Assembly (NCBI GenBank): GCA_910579525.1
Contig: CAJTUK010000003.1
Span: 212,808-276,807, forward strand
Source of the DNA: an uncultured Christensenella sp.
GTDB lineage: Bacteria > Bacillota > Clostridia > Christensenellales > Borkfalkiaceae
DNA: 64,000 nt
Direction: 5' to 3'
The notes beneath the pieces were generated by a model, which was not told the origin of the DNA, did not search any database, and was given only the letters and a program-made list of their open reading frames with translations. Every line of letters begins with the position of its first letter. Positions within the stretch are counted from its first letter, which is position 1. This document shows, piece after piece, positions 17,279-26,365 of this stretch. Both the position numbers and the translations under genes were made by a program.

Positions 17279-17672
17279 CTTTATTTCACGCGGTCCTCGC
17301 CAAACGCAGGCTTGCGGCGAGGAGTATGCAAAAACTTTAAAAAGCGGCGACGTTGTGCTTCTTAACGGAGAAATGGGCGCGGGCAAAACGGTGTTTTGCA
17401 AGGGCGTGGCGCGCGGTCTGGGCGTAGAAGAAGAGGTGTTAAGCCCCACCTACGCGTATATGAACGACTACGGCGGCAAACTCTATCACTTCGATTGTTA
17501 CCGTTTGAAAGACGGCGGACAAGCCGAAGCTTTGGGGCTTTGCGACTATTTTTACGCCGGCGGCGTGTGCGTGATAGAATGGGCGGAAAACATTTCTTCG
17601 GTTCTGCCCGATAATTGTAAAACAGTCACCATAGAAAAAACGGGCGGGGAGGAAAGAAAAATTATTTTATGA
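17271..17672 (+). CDS. tsaE: tRNA threonylcarbamoyladenosine biosynthesis ATPase TsaE
   Basis: A 133-residue P-loop protein with Walker A GEMGAGKT (about 34-41), SPTYAYMNDY and DCYRLKD, as in TsaE/YjeE. It works with TsaB and TsaD to make t6A37 in tRNAs reading ANN codons. No Shine-Dalgarno precedes the ATG and the promoter is immediately upstream, so the mRNA looks leaderless. It overlaps tsaB by four bases. Confidence 0.93.
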   Translation: MAVFISRGPRQTQACGEEYAKTLKSGDVVLLNGEMGAGKTVFCKGVARGLGVEEEVLSPTYAYMNDYGGKLYHFDCYRLKDGGQAEALGLCDYFYAGGVCVIEWAENISSVLPDNCKTVTIEKTGGEERKIIL

Positions 17673-18286
17673 ATAATAATTTTCTTGCGGTAGACACTTC
17701 TTCGCGCTACCTCACGGTGCTGGCAAAAAACGGCGAAAATACGGTAATCCGCCATCTGCCCGAGTGCGCCATGAAACACTCCGTAATTCTTATGGCGGAA
17801 ATCGATAAAACTCTCGAAGAGGCGGGGCTCACGTTGCAAAACTGCGGCTATCTGGCGGTTGTTACCGGTCCGGGGTCGTTTACGGGCATAAGAATAGGTG
17901 TTTCGGCAATAAAGGGTCTGGCGCTTGCCGCTGGCAAACCGATAAAACCCGTAACAGCTTTCGAGCTCATAGCGTATAATGTCAACAGCGGAAATTTCCG
18001 CGTGGTCATAGACGCCGCGCACTCGCACTATTACGTTTGCGGTTATCATAACGGCGAAATTTCGTTTGAGCCCAAATACGTTTCCCAGGAGGAAATTATC
18101 TCTCACGGCGGCGAGCTTTACGGCTTCGAAGATTTGCCTTTTTCAAACTATAAAAAACTCGCCCCGCAAAACTGTCTTTTAAAAGCCTGCGAAAGAGCGA
18201 AAATTTCAAACTCTGTGCACGCGCTTTACGTTCGCAAGAGTCAGGCGGAGGAGAATTTCGATGCAAATAAGAGAGTGGGTCTATAA
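17669..18286 (+). CDS. tsaB: tRNA threonylcarbamoyladenosine biosynthesis protein TsaB
   Basis: A 205-residue ASKHA-fold protein with FLAVDTSSRYLTV at the N-terminus and the hallmark VTGPGSFTGIRIG (about residues 66-78). TsaB is the catalytically inactive partner of TsaD. Start by ATGA overlap with tsaE; its last 26 bp overlap rimI. tsaD itself is not in the window. Confidence 0.93.
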   Translation: MNNNFLAVDTSSRYLTVLAKNGENTVIRHLPECAMKHSVILMAEIDKTLEEAGLTLQNCGYLAVVTGPGSFTGIRIGVSAIKGLALAAGKPIKPVTAFELIAYNVNSGNFRVVIDAAHSHYYVCGYHNGEISFEPKYVSQEEIISHGGELYGFEDLPFSNYKKLAPQNCLLKACERAKISNSVHALYVRKSQAEENFDANKRVGL

Positions 18287-18695
18287 GGATATTCTGCGCA
18301 TTTCACAAATAGAAGAGGAGTGTTTCCCCGAAGAACCGTGGTCTTTCAAAATGCTTGCGTCGAGTTTCGGGTCCGATAGTTTCAGCGGAGTTATAGCCGA
18401 AGACGGCGGCGAAATCATCGGCTACGGCGGCGTAACCGTCGCCGCGGATACGGCGGATATAGAAAACGTAGCCGTCACCGAGCCGTACCGCCGCAGCGGA
18501 GTGGGCGGCGCCCTTTTAAAAGAACTCTGCTTTAAAGCAAAAGCCGGTGGCGCAAAAAAAGTGTTTTTGGAGGTTCGCGTTTCCAACGTCCCCGCAATGT
18601 GCCTGTATCTCAAAAACGGGTTTAAAGGCGTTTACGCGCGCACTCGATATTATTCCGACGGCGAAGATTGCCTCGTTATGGCAAAGGAGCTTTAA
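18261..18695 (+). CDS. rimI: Ribosomal-protein-alanine N-acetyltransferase RimI
   Basis: A 144-residue GNAT acetyltransferase with ECFPEEPWS near the N-terminus, the acetyl-CoA motif VTEPYRRSGVGGALL and LEVRVSNVPAMCLYLKNGF. RimI acetylates the N-terminal alanine of S18 in E. coli. The tsaE-tsaB-rimI order is conserved. GGAGGAGA stands before the ATG inside the end of tsaB. Confidence 0.92.
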   Translation: MQIREWVYKDILRISQIEEECFPEEPWSFKMLASSFGSDSFSGVIAEDGGEIIGYGGVTVAADTADIENVAVTEPYRRSGVGGALLKELCFKAKAGGAKKVFLEVRVSNVPAMCLYLKNGFKGVYARTRYYSDGEDCLVMAKEL

Positions 18696-18696
18696 A

Positions 18697-19413
18697 ATTT
18701 TAATAGACGGTAAATTCGTTTCATACGAAAGCGCGGGGTCGGGCAAAGACGTTCTGCTCCTGCACGGCTACGGCTCTAAAAAAGAAAGTTTTTATTATCA
18801 GACGGTATTTTTAAAAAAGTTTTTCAAAGTCACCGCACCCGACTTCCCGTGTTTCGGCGCAAGCGAGTGCACCGATTCTCCCTGGTCCGTGGGCGACTAC
18901 GCGGAGTGGCTGATAAAGTTTATGGATAAGGTCGGGCTTTGCCGCCCGCATATAATAGCCCACTCTTTCGGCGCAAGGGTTGCCTTCAAACTTTTAGCGG
19001 ATAAGGGCGGCGGTTGCGCAAGGCTCGTAATAACCGGCGGCGCGGGGCTCGTAAAACCCCGTTCCCCCGAATATATGCGCAAAGTAAAGGCTTACCGCAG
19101 GGTTAAAAAGTTCTTTCCGAAGTTTGCGGAAAGGCATTACGGAAGCGCAGAATACCGCGCGCTTTCGCCTCTTATGAAAGAGAGTTATAAAAAGATTGTC
19201 AACGAAGATTTGCGCGCCTGCGCTGAAAAAATAAAAAACGAAACTCTGCTTATCTACGGCAGAAACGATACCGTTACCCCCGCGGAAGAAGAGGGGAAAA
19301 TTTTCAATAGTCTTATACAACACAGCCGTCTCGAATTGGTAGAGGGCGGGCACTTCTGTTTTTCGGAAAATCCCGAAGTTTTCAACCATAAAATAATCGG
19401 CTTTCTGGGTTAA
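18697..19413 (+). CDS. Alpha/beta hydrolase, probable ATT start
   Basis: About 238 residues: LLLHGYGSKKES oxyanion region, nucleophile elbow IAHSFGARVA, acid GRNDTVTP and histidine VEGGHFCF, so the Ser-Asp-His triad is complete. No ATG, GTG or TTG lies near the start of homology. AAAGGAG (18683-18689) is seven bases before an in-frame ATT (18697), which I take as the start; the nearest standard codon is a GTG at 18547, deep inside rimI. Substrate unknown. It is followed two bases later by murF. Confidence 0.8.
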   Translation: MLIDGKFVSYESAGSGKDVLLLHGYGSKKESFYYQTVFLKKFFKVTAPDFPCFGASECTDSPWSVGDYAEWLIKFMDKVGLCRPHIIAHSFGARVAFKLLADKGGGCARLVITGGAGLVKPRSPEYMRKVKAYRRVKKFFPKFAERHYGSAEYRALSPLMKESYKKIVNEDLRACAEKIKNETLLIYGRNDTVTPAEEEGKIFNSLIQHSRLELVEGGHFCFSENPEVFNHKIIGFLG

Positions 19414-19415
19414 TT

Positions 19416-21011
19416 ATGGGCATATTTATTTCAATCCCAAAAACCGTTGAATGTATTATAGTCGCGGTCATATTCTCGTTGCTCCTGTCGGGCTGTTGCT
19501 ACCGTCTCTTGGGTATATTGCAGTCGGTGGGTTACAGCGGTAAAAAGTTCTTTAATTGGGCGAACAAAAAGGACAATATGGCGATTTCCCGCCATTTGCT
19601 CCTTATGCTTTTGTGCGCGCTTTCGTCGGCGGTGCTGGGCTTGTGCTTTTCGTTCGCGGGCGAATATGCAGCGGTTATCGGGCTTGCGGGCTATCTTATC
19701 TTTTTACCGCTCTATATCTGGGCGGATAATAAAGTCGCTCTGCGCGTGCCGCTCACGTTTACGCCCCGTCTCAAAAGGCTCTACACGGTCTTAACGCTTA
19801 TAACGGCTATCATCGTTTACTTTGCGGTCGCGCTTTTAAACTTCGGCGCTCACGTCTGGGGCAGCGCCGTGTTCTCCTCGCTCCGCTACGTGCCGCTGTC
19901 GCTGTTTCCTTTAACTATGATACCCCTCGTGTTGCTCGCAAACTTACTTTGCAAAATTTACGAAGTCCCTCACAACCGCGGTTTCGTAAAAAAGGCGAAA
20001 AAGAAGCTGGCGGACTCCGATATAAAAATAATAGGTATAACAGGCAGTTACGGCAAAACAAGCACAAAAAAGATACTTGCCGACATATTGGGTAAAAAGT
20101 ACCGCGTGCTCTCAACGCCGCGTTCCCACAACACTCCCATGGGGCTCGCGCTCGCCATAAACAACTCTAATCTTGAAGATTATGATGTGTTCGTTGCCGA
20201 AATGGGCGCTCGTCATTTGGGCGATATAGCCGAACTCTGCGGCATTTGTCCCCCCGAGTATGCCGTGATTACGGGCATTTGCCCCCAGCATCTCGAAAGC
20301 TTCGGCTCGGTTGAAAATATTATAAAAGCCAAGGGCGAAATTTTAAACGGTTGCAAAACCGCAGTTATCGCTTCCGACTGTTTCGAAATGTTCGAAGAAT
20401 ATCCCTGCGACAAACTTCGCTCCGACTGTATTACCGATATTTCCTGCGGTTGCGACGGCAGCGTTTTCACATTGAATCTGGGCGGCAAAAGCGTCGAGGC
20501 GCACACCAAACTTTTGGGCAGGCACGCGGTGGACAATATAGCGCTCGCGGCTTGCGTGGCGTTTGCTCTCGGTATGTCCGCCGAAGAAATCGCGTCCGCG
20601 GTCGAGGGGCTGGATTATATAGAACACCGTCTGCAATTGATAGAATCTGGCGGGGTAAAAATTCTGGACGACGGCTACAACTCCAACGTCAAAGGCGCGG
20701 CGGCGGCTCTCGAAGTCCTGCGCAGTTTCGGCGGCAGAAAAATAGTAGTAACGCCGGGGCTTGTGGAACTCGGCGTGCTGGAAAAAAGCGAAAATTATAT
20801 GCTCGGCGCCCGCCTCGTCGGGCTCGACTTCGTAATTCTCGTCGGCGAAAGACTCGTGGAGTCGGTCAAAGACGGTTACGTCGAAAACGGCGGCGACCCC
20901 GAAAAAATCAAAACGGTGCTGGGCTTGCCCGCCGCGCAGGAAGAACTCAAAAATATTATAAAAGAGGGAGACACGGTTCTCTTTTTAAACGACTTGCCGG
21001 ATTATTACTAA
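19416..21011 (+). CDS. murF: UDP-MurNAc-tripeptide-D-Ala-D-Ala ligase MurF, membrane-anchored form
   Basis: This 531-residue protein adds D-Ala-D-Ala to the peptidoglycan precursor. The Mur ligase core begins near residue 205: P-loop GITGSYGKTSTKK, SHNTPMG, EMGARHLGDI, HLESFGSVENI and DDGYNSN (DDxYNAN in most MurF). Unlike typical soluble MurF of about 450 residues, the first 190 residues hold about five hydrophobic helices. The downstream gene is ddl, which supplies its substrate. A related Mur-ligase-family role cannot be excluded. Confidence 0.85.
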   Translation: MGIFISIPKTVECIIVAVIFSLLLSGCCYRLLGILQSVGYSGKKFFNWANKKDNMAISRHLLLMLLCALSSAVLGLCFSFAGEYAAVIGLAGYLIFLPLYIWADNKVALRVPLTFTPRLKRLYTVLTLITAIIVYFAVALLNFGAHVWGSAVFSSLRYVPLSLFPLTMIPLVLLANLLCKIYEVPHNRGFVKKAKKKLADSDIKIIGITGSYGKTSTKKILADILGKKYRVLSTPRSHNTPMGLALAINNSNLEDYDVFVAEMGARHLGDIAELCGICPPEYAVITGICPQHLESFGSVENIIKAKGEILNGCKTAVIASDCFEMFEEYPCDKLRSDCITDISCGCDGSVFTLNLGGKSVEAHTKLLGRHAVDNIALAACVAFALGMSAEEIASAVEGLDYIEHRLQLIESGGVKILDDGYNSNVKGAAAALEVLRSFGGRKIVVTPGLVELGVLEKSENYMLGARLVGLDFVILVGERLVESVKDGYVENGGDPEKIKTVLGLPAAQEELKNIIKEGDTVLFLNDLPDYY

Positions 21012-21173
21012 CTTTCCTCGCCGCCTTTTCAAGCTGTCAACCGCACTGTAAAAGCACGTTCGGGTGTCCGGCAAATCCCGCGGTAAACCTCAATCAACCC
21101 CAAAAAACTGTAATACTTTAAGACAAAACGTCAAAAACACCGAAGCGGAAAAATTTTGCGGAGGTGATTTTTT

Positions 21174-22271
21174 ATGTCTAAAAACGTAGCTGTTATTTTC
21201 GGCGGAGTTTCCAACGAAAACGAAATTTCCGTTATCACAGGCACCATGGCGGTGAATGTCTTAAAGGGCGCGGGATACGGCGTTATCCCCGTATACATAT
21301 CGCAAAAAGGCGAATTCTTCATGGGCGACGGGCTCGGCGATATCAAAAACTTTTCTTCCGATAAATACGAGTCGTTCCCGCGCGCGCTCTTTGCGCAGGG
21401 AGGGATATACTCCTTAAACAAGCGCGGTAAACCTAAAAAGTTTTATCCCGTAACCTCGGCGCTCAACTGTTGCCACGGAGGCTACGGCGAGGGGGGAGGG
21501 ATTTGCGGACTATGCGAGGCGTGCAACCTGCCGCTCGCAAGCGCCGGCATTTTCGAAAGCTCGGCTTTTATGGACAAATATTTTACCAAACTCGTTTTGT
21601 CCGCGCTCGGCGTAAAAACGGCAAAATACGCGTACGTGCGCGCGGACGGCGGCGGTTGCCCCGCGGATATGCCCGAGTTTCCCGTAATAGTTAAGCCGGT
21701 AAAGCTCGGTTCGAGCATAGGGGTGGAAAAGGCGGACGGAAAAGAGGAACTCGCCTCCGCGCTGGAAACAGCCTTTATCTACGACGACGCGGCAATAGTG
21801 GAGAAATATTTGCCGGACAGAATAGAAATCAACTGCGCGGCGTACTTCTCGGAAGGTAAAATAACCGTTTCGGAGTGCGAACACGCGCTCTCGTCGGGCG
21901 GGATATACACGTACGAAGATAAGTATAAGGGCGGCGGAAAAAGTGTCTTTCCCGCGGATATATCTTTGGAGCTTTCGCAGGAAATAAAGGATATTACGGG
22001 GTCAATCTATAAAAAACTCAATATGCGCGGCATAGTACGCTTCGATTTTATAATTTCGCGCGGCGAGGTGTACGTCAGCGAAGTCAACACCGTCCCCGGA
22101 TCGCTGTCTTATTATCTGCTGTCCGCAGGGTTCAAAGATTTCGCAAGCGTTTTAAAAGCCGTTTTGGAACAAGCCGAATCCGATTTTCGTTCGGCGCGCG
22201 GTAAAAAGCTCGTAAAGACGGGCATACTCGAAAATATTTCCGTAAACGCTTGTAAACTCGGCCGTAAATAA
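21174..22271 (+). CDS. ddl: D-alanine-D-alanine ligase
   Basis: A 365-residue ATP-grasp enzyme. Seen are FGGVSNENEIS at the N-terminus, CCHGGYGEGGG (the HGxxGE motif), FPVIVKPVKLGSSIGV (ATP-grasp lysine), and RFDFI...VSEVNTVPGSLSYY near the C-terminus with the metal ligands. GCGGAGGTGATTTTTT precedes the ATG. The tyrosine in NTVPGSLSYY is as in D-Ala ligases; depsipeptide (VanA-like) activity cannot be judged by eye. Confidence 0.92.
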   Translation: MSKNVAVIFGGVSNENEISVITGTMAVNVLKGAGYGVIPVYISQKGEFFMGDGLGDIKNFSSDKYESFPRALFAQGGIYSLNKRGKPKKFYPVTSALNCCHGGYGEGGGICGLCEACNLPLASAGIFESSAFMDKYFTKLVLSALGVKTAKYAYVRADGGGCPADMPEFPVIVKPVKLGSSIGVEKADGKEELASALETAFIYDDAAIVEKYLPDRIEINCAAYFSEGKITVSECEHALSSGGIYTYEDKYKGGGKSVFPADISLELSQEIKDITGSIYKKLNMRGIVRFDFIISRGEVYVSEVNTVPGSLSYYLLSAGFKDFASVLKAVLEQAESDFRSARGKKLVKTGILENISVNACKLGRK

Positions 22272-22279
22272 GTTATAAT
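22250..22279 (+). promoter_or_regulatory. Promoter of icd, apparently leaderless
   Basis: -35 TTGTAA (22250-22255), 18-bp spacer, perfect -10 TATAAT (22274-22279), lying over the end of ddl. Seven bases separate it from the icd ATG. Confidence 0.65.
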
Positions 22280-22286
22280 TTTTACT

Positions 22287-23492
22287 ATGGAAAAAATAAA
22301 GATGTCCGCGCCCGTAGTGGAAATGGACGGCGACGAAATGACGCGCGTCGTCTGGCGCAAAATCAAAAAAATACTGCTTTTGCCTTATGTCGAACTTTGT
22401 ACCGAATATTACGATTTGGGTCTTAAAAACCGCGACGCCACGCACGACGAAGTTACGGTTGAGGCGGCTCGCGCCGTAAAAAAACACGGCGTGGCGGTAA
22501 AGTGTGCAACCATAACCCCCAACGCCGGCCGCGTGGAGGAGTATAACCTTAAACAAATGTGGAAGAGCCCGAACGGCACTATAAGATCGATTTTAGACGG
22601 AACGGTTTTCCGCGAGCCTATAATCGTCAAAGGTATCGAGCCGTTCGTCAGATGCTGGAAAAAACCCGTGGTAATCGCCCGCCACGCTTACGGCGATATT
22701 TATTCCAACGCGGAGTTTAAAGCGGAGCAAGGCGAAAAAACTTACATTATCGCGGAAAAGAACGGTAAAGAAGTCCGCCGCGTACCCGTTCACTGTTTCG
22801 AAAACGGCGGGGGCGTGGTGCAGGGCGTGCACAATACCGACGATTCTGTTCGCTCCTTCGCGCGCTGTTGTATGGGCTACGCGCTCGAAAGAAAAATCCC
22901 CCTGTGGTTCGGAGCAAAGGATACCGTTTCAAAAACTTACGATCACCGCTTTAAAGATATTTTCAACGAAATTTATAACGCGGAATACGCAAAAAAGTTT
23001 GAAGAAGCGGGAATATATTTTCTCTACACGCTAATAGACGACGCGGTCGCTCGCGTCGTTCGGAGCGACGGCGGCATACTGTGGGCGTGTAAAAACTACG
23101 ACGGCGACGTCATGAGCGACATGATAGCCTCCGCTTACGGTTCGCTCGGCATGATGAGCAGCGTGCTCGTCTCGCCGGACGGCAAATACGAGTTCGAGGC
23201 GGCTCACGGCACGGTCACGCGGCACTATTACGCGCACCTCCGCGGAGAAGAAACGTCCACCAACCCCGTGGCAACGTTGTGGGCGTGGACGGGAGCGCTC
23301 AAAAAGAGGGGCGAGTTCGACGGTAACGCCGCCCTTGCGGATTTCGCTTCACGGCTTGAAATCGCAACGCTTAAAACAATAGAGAGCGGCTTTATGACGG
23401 GCGATCTTGTGCCGCTGTTCAACCGCGAGGGGATAACGCCCGTAAAACTTAACACCGAGCAGTTTTTACAAAAAATCGCAGAACGGCTTTAA
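22287..23492 (+). CDS. icd: NADP-dependent isocitrate dehydrogenase (eukaryote-like homodimer type)
   Basis: 401 residues of the subfamily II isocitrate dehydrogenases: VVEMDGDEMTRV, SPNGTIRSILDGTVFREPI, CKNYDGDVMSD and AAHGTVTRHY. It oxidises isocitrate to 2-oxoglutarate and makes NADPH. No Shine-Dalgarno is visible before either in-frame ATG (22287, 22302). No other citric-acid-cycle gene is nearby, so a biosynthetic role (glutamate, NADPH) is likely. Confidence 0.94.
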   Translation: MEKIKMSAPVVEMDGDEMTRVVWRKIKKILLLPYVELCTEYYDLGLKNRDATHDEVTVEAARAVKKHGVAVKCATITPNAGRVEEYNLKQMWKSPNGTIRSILDGTVFREPIIVKGIEPFVRCWKKPVVIARHAYGDIYSNAEFKAEQGEKTYIIAEKNGKEVRRVPVHCFENGGGVVQGVHNTDDSVRSFARCCMGYALERKIPLWFGAKDTVSKTYDHRFKDIFNEIYNAEYAKKFEEAGIYFLYTLIDDAVARVVRSDGGILWACKNYDGDVMSDMIASAYGSLGMMSSVLVSPDGKYEFEAAHGTVTRHYYAHLRGEETSTNPVATLWAWTGALKKRGEFDGNAALADFASRLEIATLKTIESGFMTGDLVPLFNREGITPVKLNTEQFLQKIAERL

Positions 23493-23499
23493 AAAATTA

Positions 23500-23527
23500 C
23501 CGCGGGCGCCTTAACGGGCGCCCGCGG
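23500..23527. terminator. Bidirectional terminator between icd and GNAT gene
   Basis: An 11-bp GC stem (CCGCGGGCGCC with its complement, loop TTAACG). T-rich sequence follows on both strands (TTGTAATATTT and TAATTTTTTAA). Confidence 0.88.
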
Positions 23528-23536
23528 TTGTAATAT

Positions 23537-25627
23537 TTATATTATGTTTTTTAGCAAAACCGAATTTTTGTTTTCGATTTCAAGTTTCATCTTTTTATAA
23601 TGTTCGTTTTTTTCGGGCTCGTCAATCCGCATACAGTATTTCATATAGCACTGCAAAAATTTCAAGAGCTTGTCTTTTTGGAACTCACCGGTCTGTTTAG
23701 GAGCGGTAACAGTCAGCCACATGTCTTCAACCGGTTTTTGGTATGTAGAAAGAGCGGGTTGCACGTAACCGAATTCAAGACGTTTAAAGTTGTTTTTATG
23801 CCAAAAATTTAAATATTTTTTGTCGGGAGCAATGTTCTTTTCCGGAGTTTCCGCTTCGCAAAAAATATTTTCCACGTTTTTGAATTTGTTTTTATTGGCG
23901 TCGTAAGACAGCATGGCAAGAACCTGTTTATAAATCGCGGTACCTTTTCCGCAAGCCTGCAAGTTAGGCTTAACCGCAATAAACTCTATTACCGCGCTGT
24001 TCGTTTTTTTGAAATAATCAAAAATCGCGCCGCCCACTACGCTGCCGTTTTCGTCTTTTGCAACTAATATGTGATAAACGTATTCGGGGTGATTTTCACC
24101 GTGTTTTAAATACCACATAATATTGTCAAAAGATTCCCTCTCGTTTTCGTCGGTAAAACATTCCAGATAAACGTCTGTGTAAAACGCCGCAAGGTCGGAT
24201 ATCGAATTTTTTTCTTCCGCTTTAACGTGTACAAAATCGAGTTTATTCGACTGTGCAAAAAAGTTATCAAACGAAGAAAATACGATAAAAGGCGGCCGCT
24301 TCGATTCCATTATTATGTGTTTTTCTATCATATCGCCCAAACTACTGCCCGACGCGACAATTTTAGAATAAATCTCTTTGCACTCGGCGGCAATTTTATC
24401 GTTAAAAGCCGTTACGAATCTGTATCGGCGTCCGGCGAATTCCGGTTTTGACAAAATTTCTTCAAAGTGTTTTAAACTCTTGTCTATCAGTGTTTTTATT
24501 AAAAAGTTATACGCGTTTTTATCGGTGAGATTTGCGTGTTCAAAAAACGCCACGCACTTTTCGGGGTGGAATTCGGGCGAAGAATCGTCCTCGATTTCGA
24601 ATAACAACCATACGTAAGCGGTGCAATAATATTTTTTTGCTTTAAAGTTCATGCAGGGAGAGTATTCGTCTATCTGCGCCGCAAACGAAAATTCGCCGTT
24701 TTCGGTTTTATCATAAAAATAAAGGTTTTCGGGGTTTGTAAATTCCCGTATTTTTTTATAATAAGCCTTCTTTTCGTAAATTGTAATGTCCGTGGTCAAC
24801 AGCGCTCCATACCGTCGCTCTTCGTTTGCGTCAAACTTTTCCCGCAGCCGTTCCATTACGTCGGAATTCATGTCGGCAACGGCGGGGAGCGAGTTGCTCT
24901 CGTCGCCGTAAGAAATCTGGCATAATCCCGCCCAACAATTTCTGTAATCCAGCTCGTAACTGGGTCCCCATAACAGCCAGTCAAAAGTGAAGTACAACTC
25001 GCTCGTTAAAATGCTTACAGAGGGGTCGGAAACGTTTTCCGATATGTACGCGGTGGAAACGTAACGCTTAATAAATTCTTCCCAGTTTTCTTCGTATTTC
25101 GAAAGCAACCCTGTCAAAAGGCAGGAAGGAGTGGCATAAGCCTCCTCGATTCGTATTTTTATCACCCAGCCCGTTACGCTCTCCCTTATCCCGAACGTCT
25201 TTTTAACTTTTTTGTCGTTTATATAATTAAAATATCTCTCTGTCGCACAAGAAAAATTTTTCCCCAATAAAACCGTGCAGTTCGGTATGGAATAAACCAG
25301 TTCTGAACGGTTTTCGTTATAAAACGTTTTAAATTCGTTTATTATGGTTTTCCATTCGCCGGAAACGGTGCTGTATCCCTGCGTCTTCAATATGGCGAAT
25401 TCGATAAACGCCCTTTTTTTCAATACGGATTTGCGGCAAATAAAAAGAACTTTCAACCTCGCCCAAACGCCGAGTCCGCAAGGCGACAGTACTGCTTTTA
25501 ACCCTTTATTGTATTTGTTGAACATAAGTATAAAAAAGGTTATCGCCGACGCCGCAAGCGCAATCAATTCCAGCGTATTTAAAAATAAAGACAAATTAGA
25601 TGCAAACAGATTTATTATTTCGGGCAT
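23537..25627 (-). CDS. Large membrane-anchored protein with C-terminal GNAT acetyltransferase domain
   Basis: About 696 residues, starting at the ATG behind AAAGGAA. An N-terminal hydrophobic helix (LIALAASAITFFILMF, about 20-36) is followed by about 450 residues I do not recognise, rich in aromatic and charged residues. The last 220 residues form a GNAT-like domain with HILVAKDENGSVVGGAIFDY, IEFIAVKPNLQACGKGTAIY (motif A with the acetyl-CoA loop) and FWHKNNFKRLEFGYVQP. The acceptor is unknown. Composition is more AT-rich than its neighbours. Confidence 0.75.
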   Translation of the reverse strand: MPEIINLFASNLSLFLNTLELIALAASAITFFILMFNKYNKGLKAVLSPCGLGVWARLKVLFICRKSVLKKRAFIEFAILKTQGYSTVSGEWKTIINEFKTFYNENRSELVYSIPNCTVLLGKNFSCATERYFNYINDKKVKKTFGIRESVTGWVIKIRIEEAYATPSCLLTGLLSKYEENWEEFIKRYVSTAYISENVSDPSVSILTSELYFTFDWLLWGPSYELDYRNCWAGLCQISYGDESNSLPAVADMNSDVMERLREKFDANEERRYGALLTTDITIYEKKAYYKKIREFTNPENLYFYDKTENGEFSFAAQIDEYSPCMNFKAKKYYCTAYVWLLFEIEDDSSPEFHPEKCVAFFEHANLTDKNAYNFLIKTLIDKSLKHFEEILSKPEFAGRRYRFVTAFNDKIAAECKEIYSKIVASGSSLGDMIEKHIIMESKRPPFIVFSSFDNFFAQSNKLDFVHVKAEEKNSISDLAAFYTDVYLECFTDENERESFDNIMWYLKHGENHPEYVYHILVAKDENGSVVGGAIFDYFKKTNSAVIEFIAVKPNLQACGKGTAIYKQVLAMLSYDANKNKFKNVENIFCEAETPEKNIAPDKKYLNFWHKNNFKRLEFGYVQPALSTYQKPVEDMWLTVTAPKQTGEFQKDKLLKFLQCYMKYCMRIDEPEKNEHYKKMKLEIENKNSVLLKNII

Positions 25628-25717
25628 TTGTGTTTTTCCTTTGTAATCTCTCTGATTTATTTTAGCAGTAAATCCGCAAAAAATCAATACGCCCGCAATA
25701 TTTTGCGGGCGTATTTC

Positions 25718-26338
25718 TTACGTTGTTTTTTCTCCGCCGTCTTCGGCGTTCTCATCCGGCGCGGACTTTTTCTTTCTCTCGTTCAAAATTTCTCTTCTAA
25801 AATCCGGCAACAGGTTGTTTTTTTCAAGCTGTCTTTTAAACGTGGTCGCGTAACACAGCGTAACCGCTATGCCTATGCCTATGGCCTCCTGAATAATATT
25901 CCTAGGTATGCTCGCAACGGCAACGGGCGTGCCTCTTGTCAGGCAGCGGTATGCAAAGTATCCCAAAACCACTATAACCGCGCCGGCAAGCGAAAACACC
26001 GTCGCTTTCGCCCACTCGTACTTTTTAAACTTTTCAGGCAAAACAAAGTTAATCAGCGCCGAAACTGCCGCGCCCTGCAATCCGTGTATAAACAGGGAGG
26101 GGATCATCATTTCCGGCGACATAAAAACGTCGTACAAAAGCGAGCCTATTCCTCCGGCAATAAACGCGGCTAACGGATCCAACAAAAACGCGGCGATCAA
26201 AACAACGCCGTCTACCCAATAAATTCTACCCGCGGGCGTAGGTATCGCGGGTATAAAGTTTGTCGCAACCACCAGCGCGGTCATAACGGCGGTGTACGCT
26301 ATCCATTTAGTGGTAAAAAAAGCCGTCTTGTTCTTCAT
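25718..26338 (-). CDS. ECF transporter S component (vitamin uptake)
   Basis: A 206-residue protein with about six hydrophobic helices and the ECF S-component features: basic N-terminus, then VDGVVLIAAFLLDPLAAFIAGGIGSLLYDV and a polar C-terminal tail. It is transcribed away from a MocR/GntR regulator with an aminotransferase-like, PLP-binding domain. Such regulators often control vitamin B6 genes, so pyridoxine or a related compound is a reasonable guess for the substrate, not shown by the sequence. ACGAGG precedes the ATG. Confidence 0.8.
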   Translation of the reverse strand: MKNKTAFFTTKWIAYTAVMTALVVATNFIPAIPTPAGRIYWVDGVVLIAAFLLDPLAAFIAGGIGSLLYDVFMSPEMMIPSLFIHGLQGAAVSALINFVLPEKFKKYEWAKATVFSLAGAVIVVLGYFAYRCLTRGTPVAVASIPRNIIQEAIGIGIAVTLCYATTFKRQLEKNNLLPDFRREILNERKKKSAPDENAEDGGEKTT

Positions 26339-26365
26339 TTTTTCAGCCTCGTAAAATTTATTCCG

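Noticed and set aside
20980..21121. Lipoprotein-like frame after murF (KRLAGLLLTFLAAFSSC).
   Set aside because: It has a good lipobox but no ATG, GTG or TTG start and no ribosome site, and runs out of the murF shadow frame. Worth a glance in relatives only.
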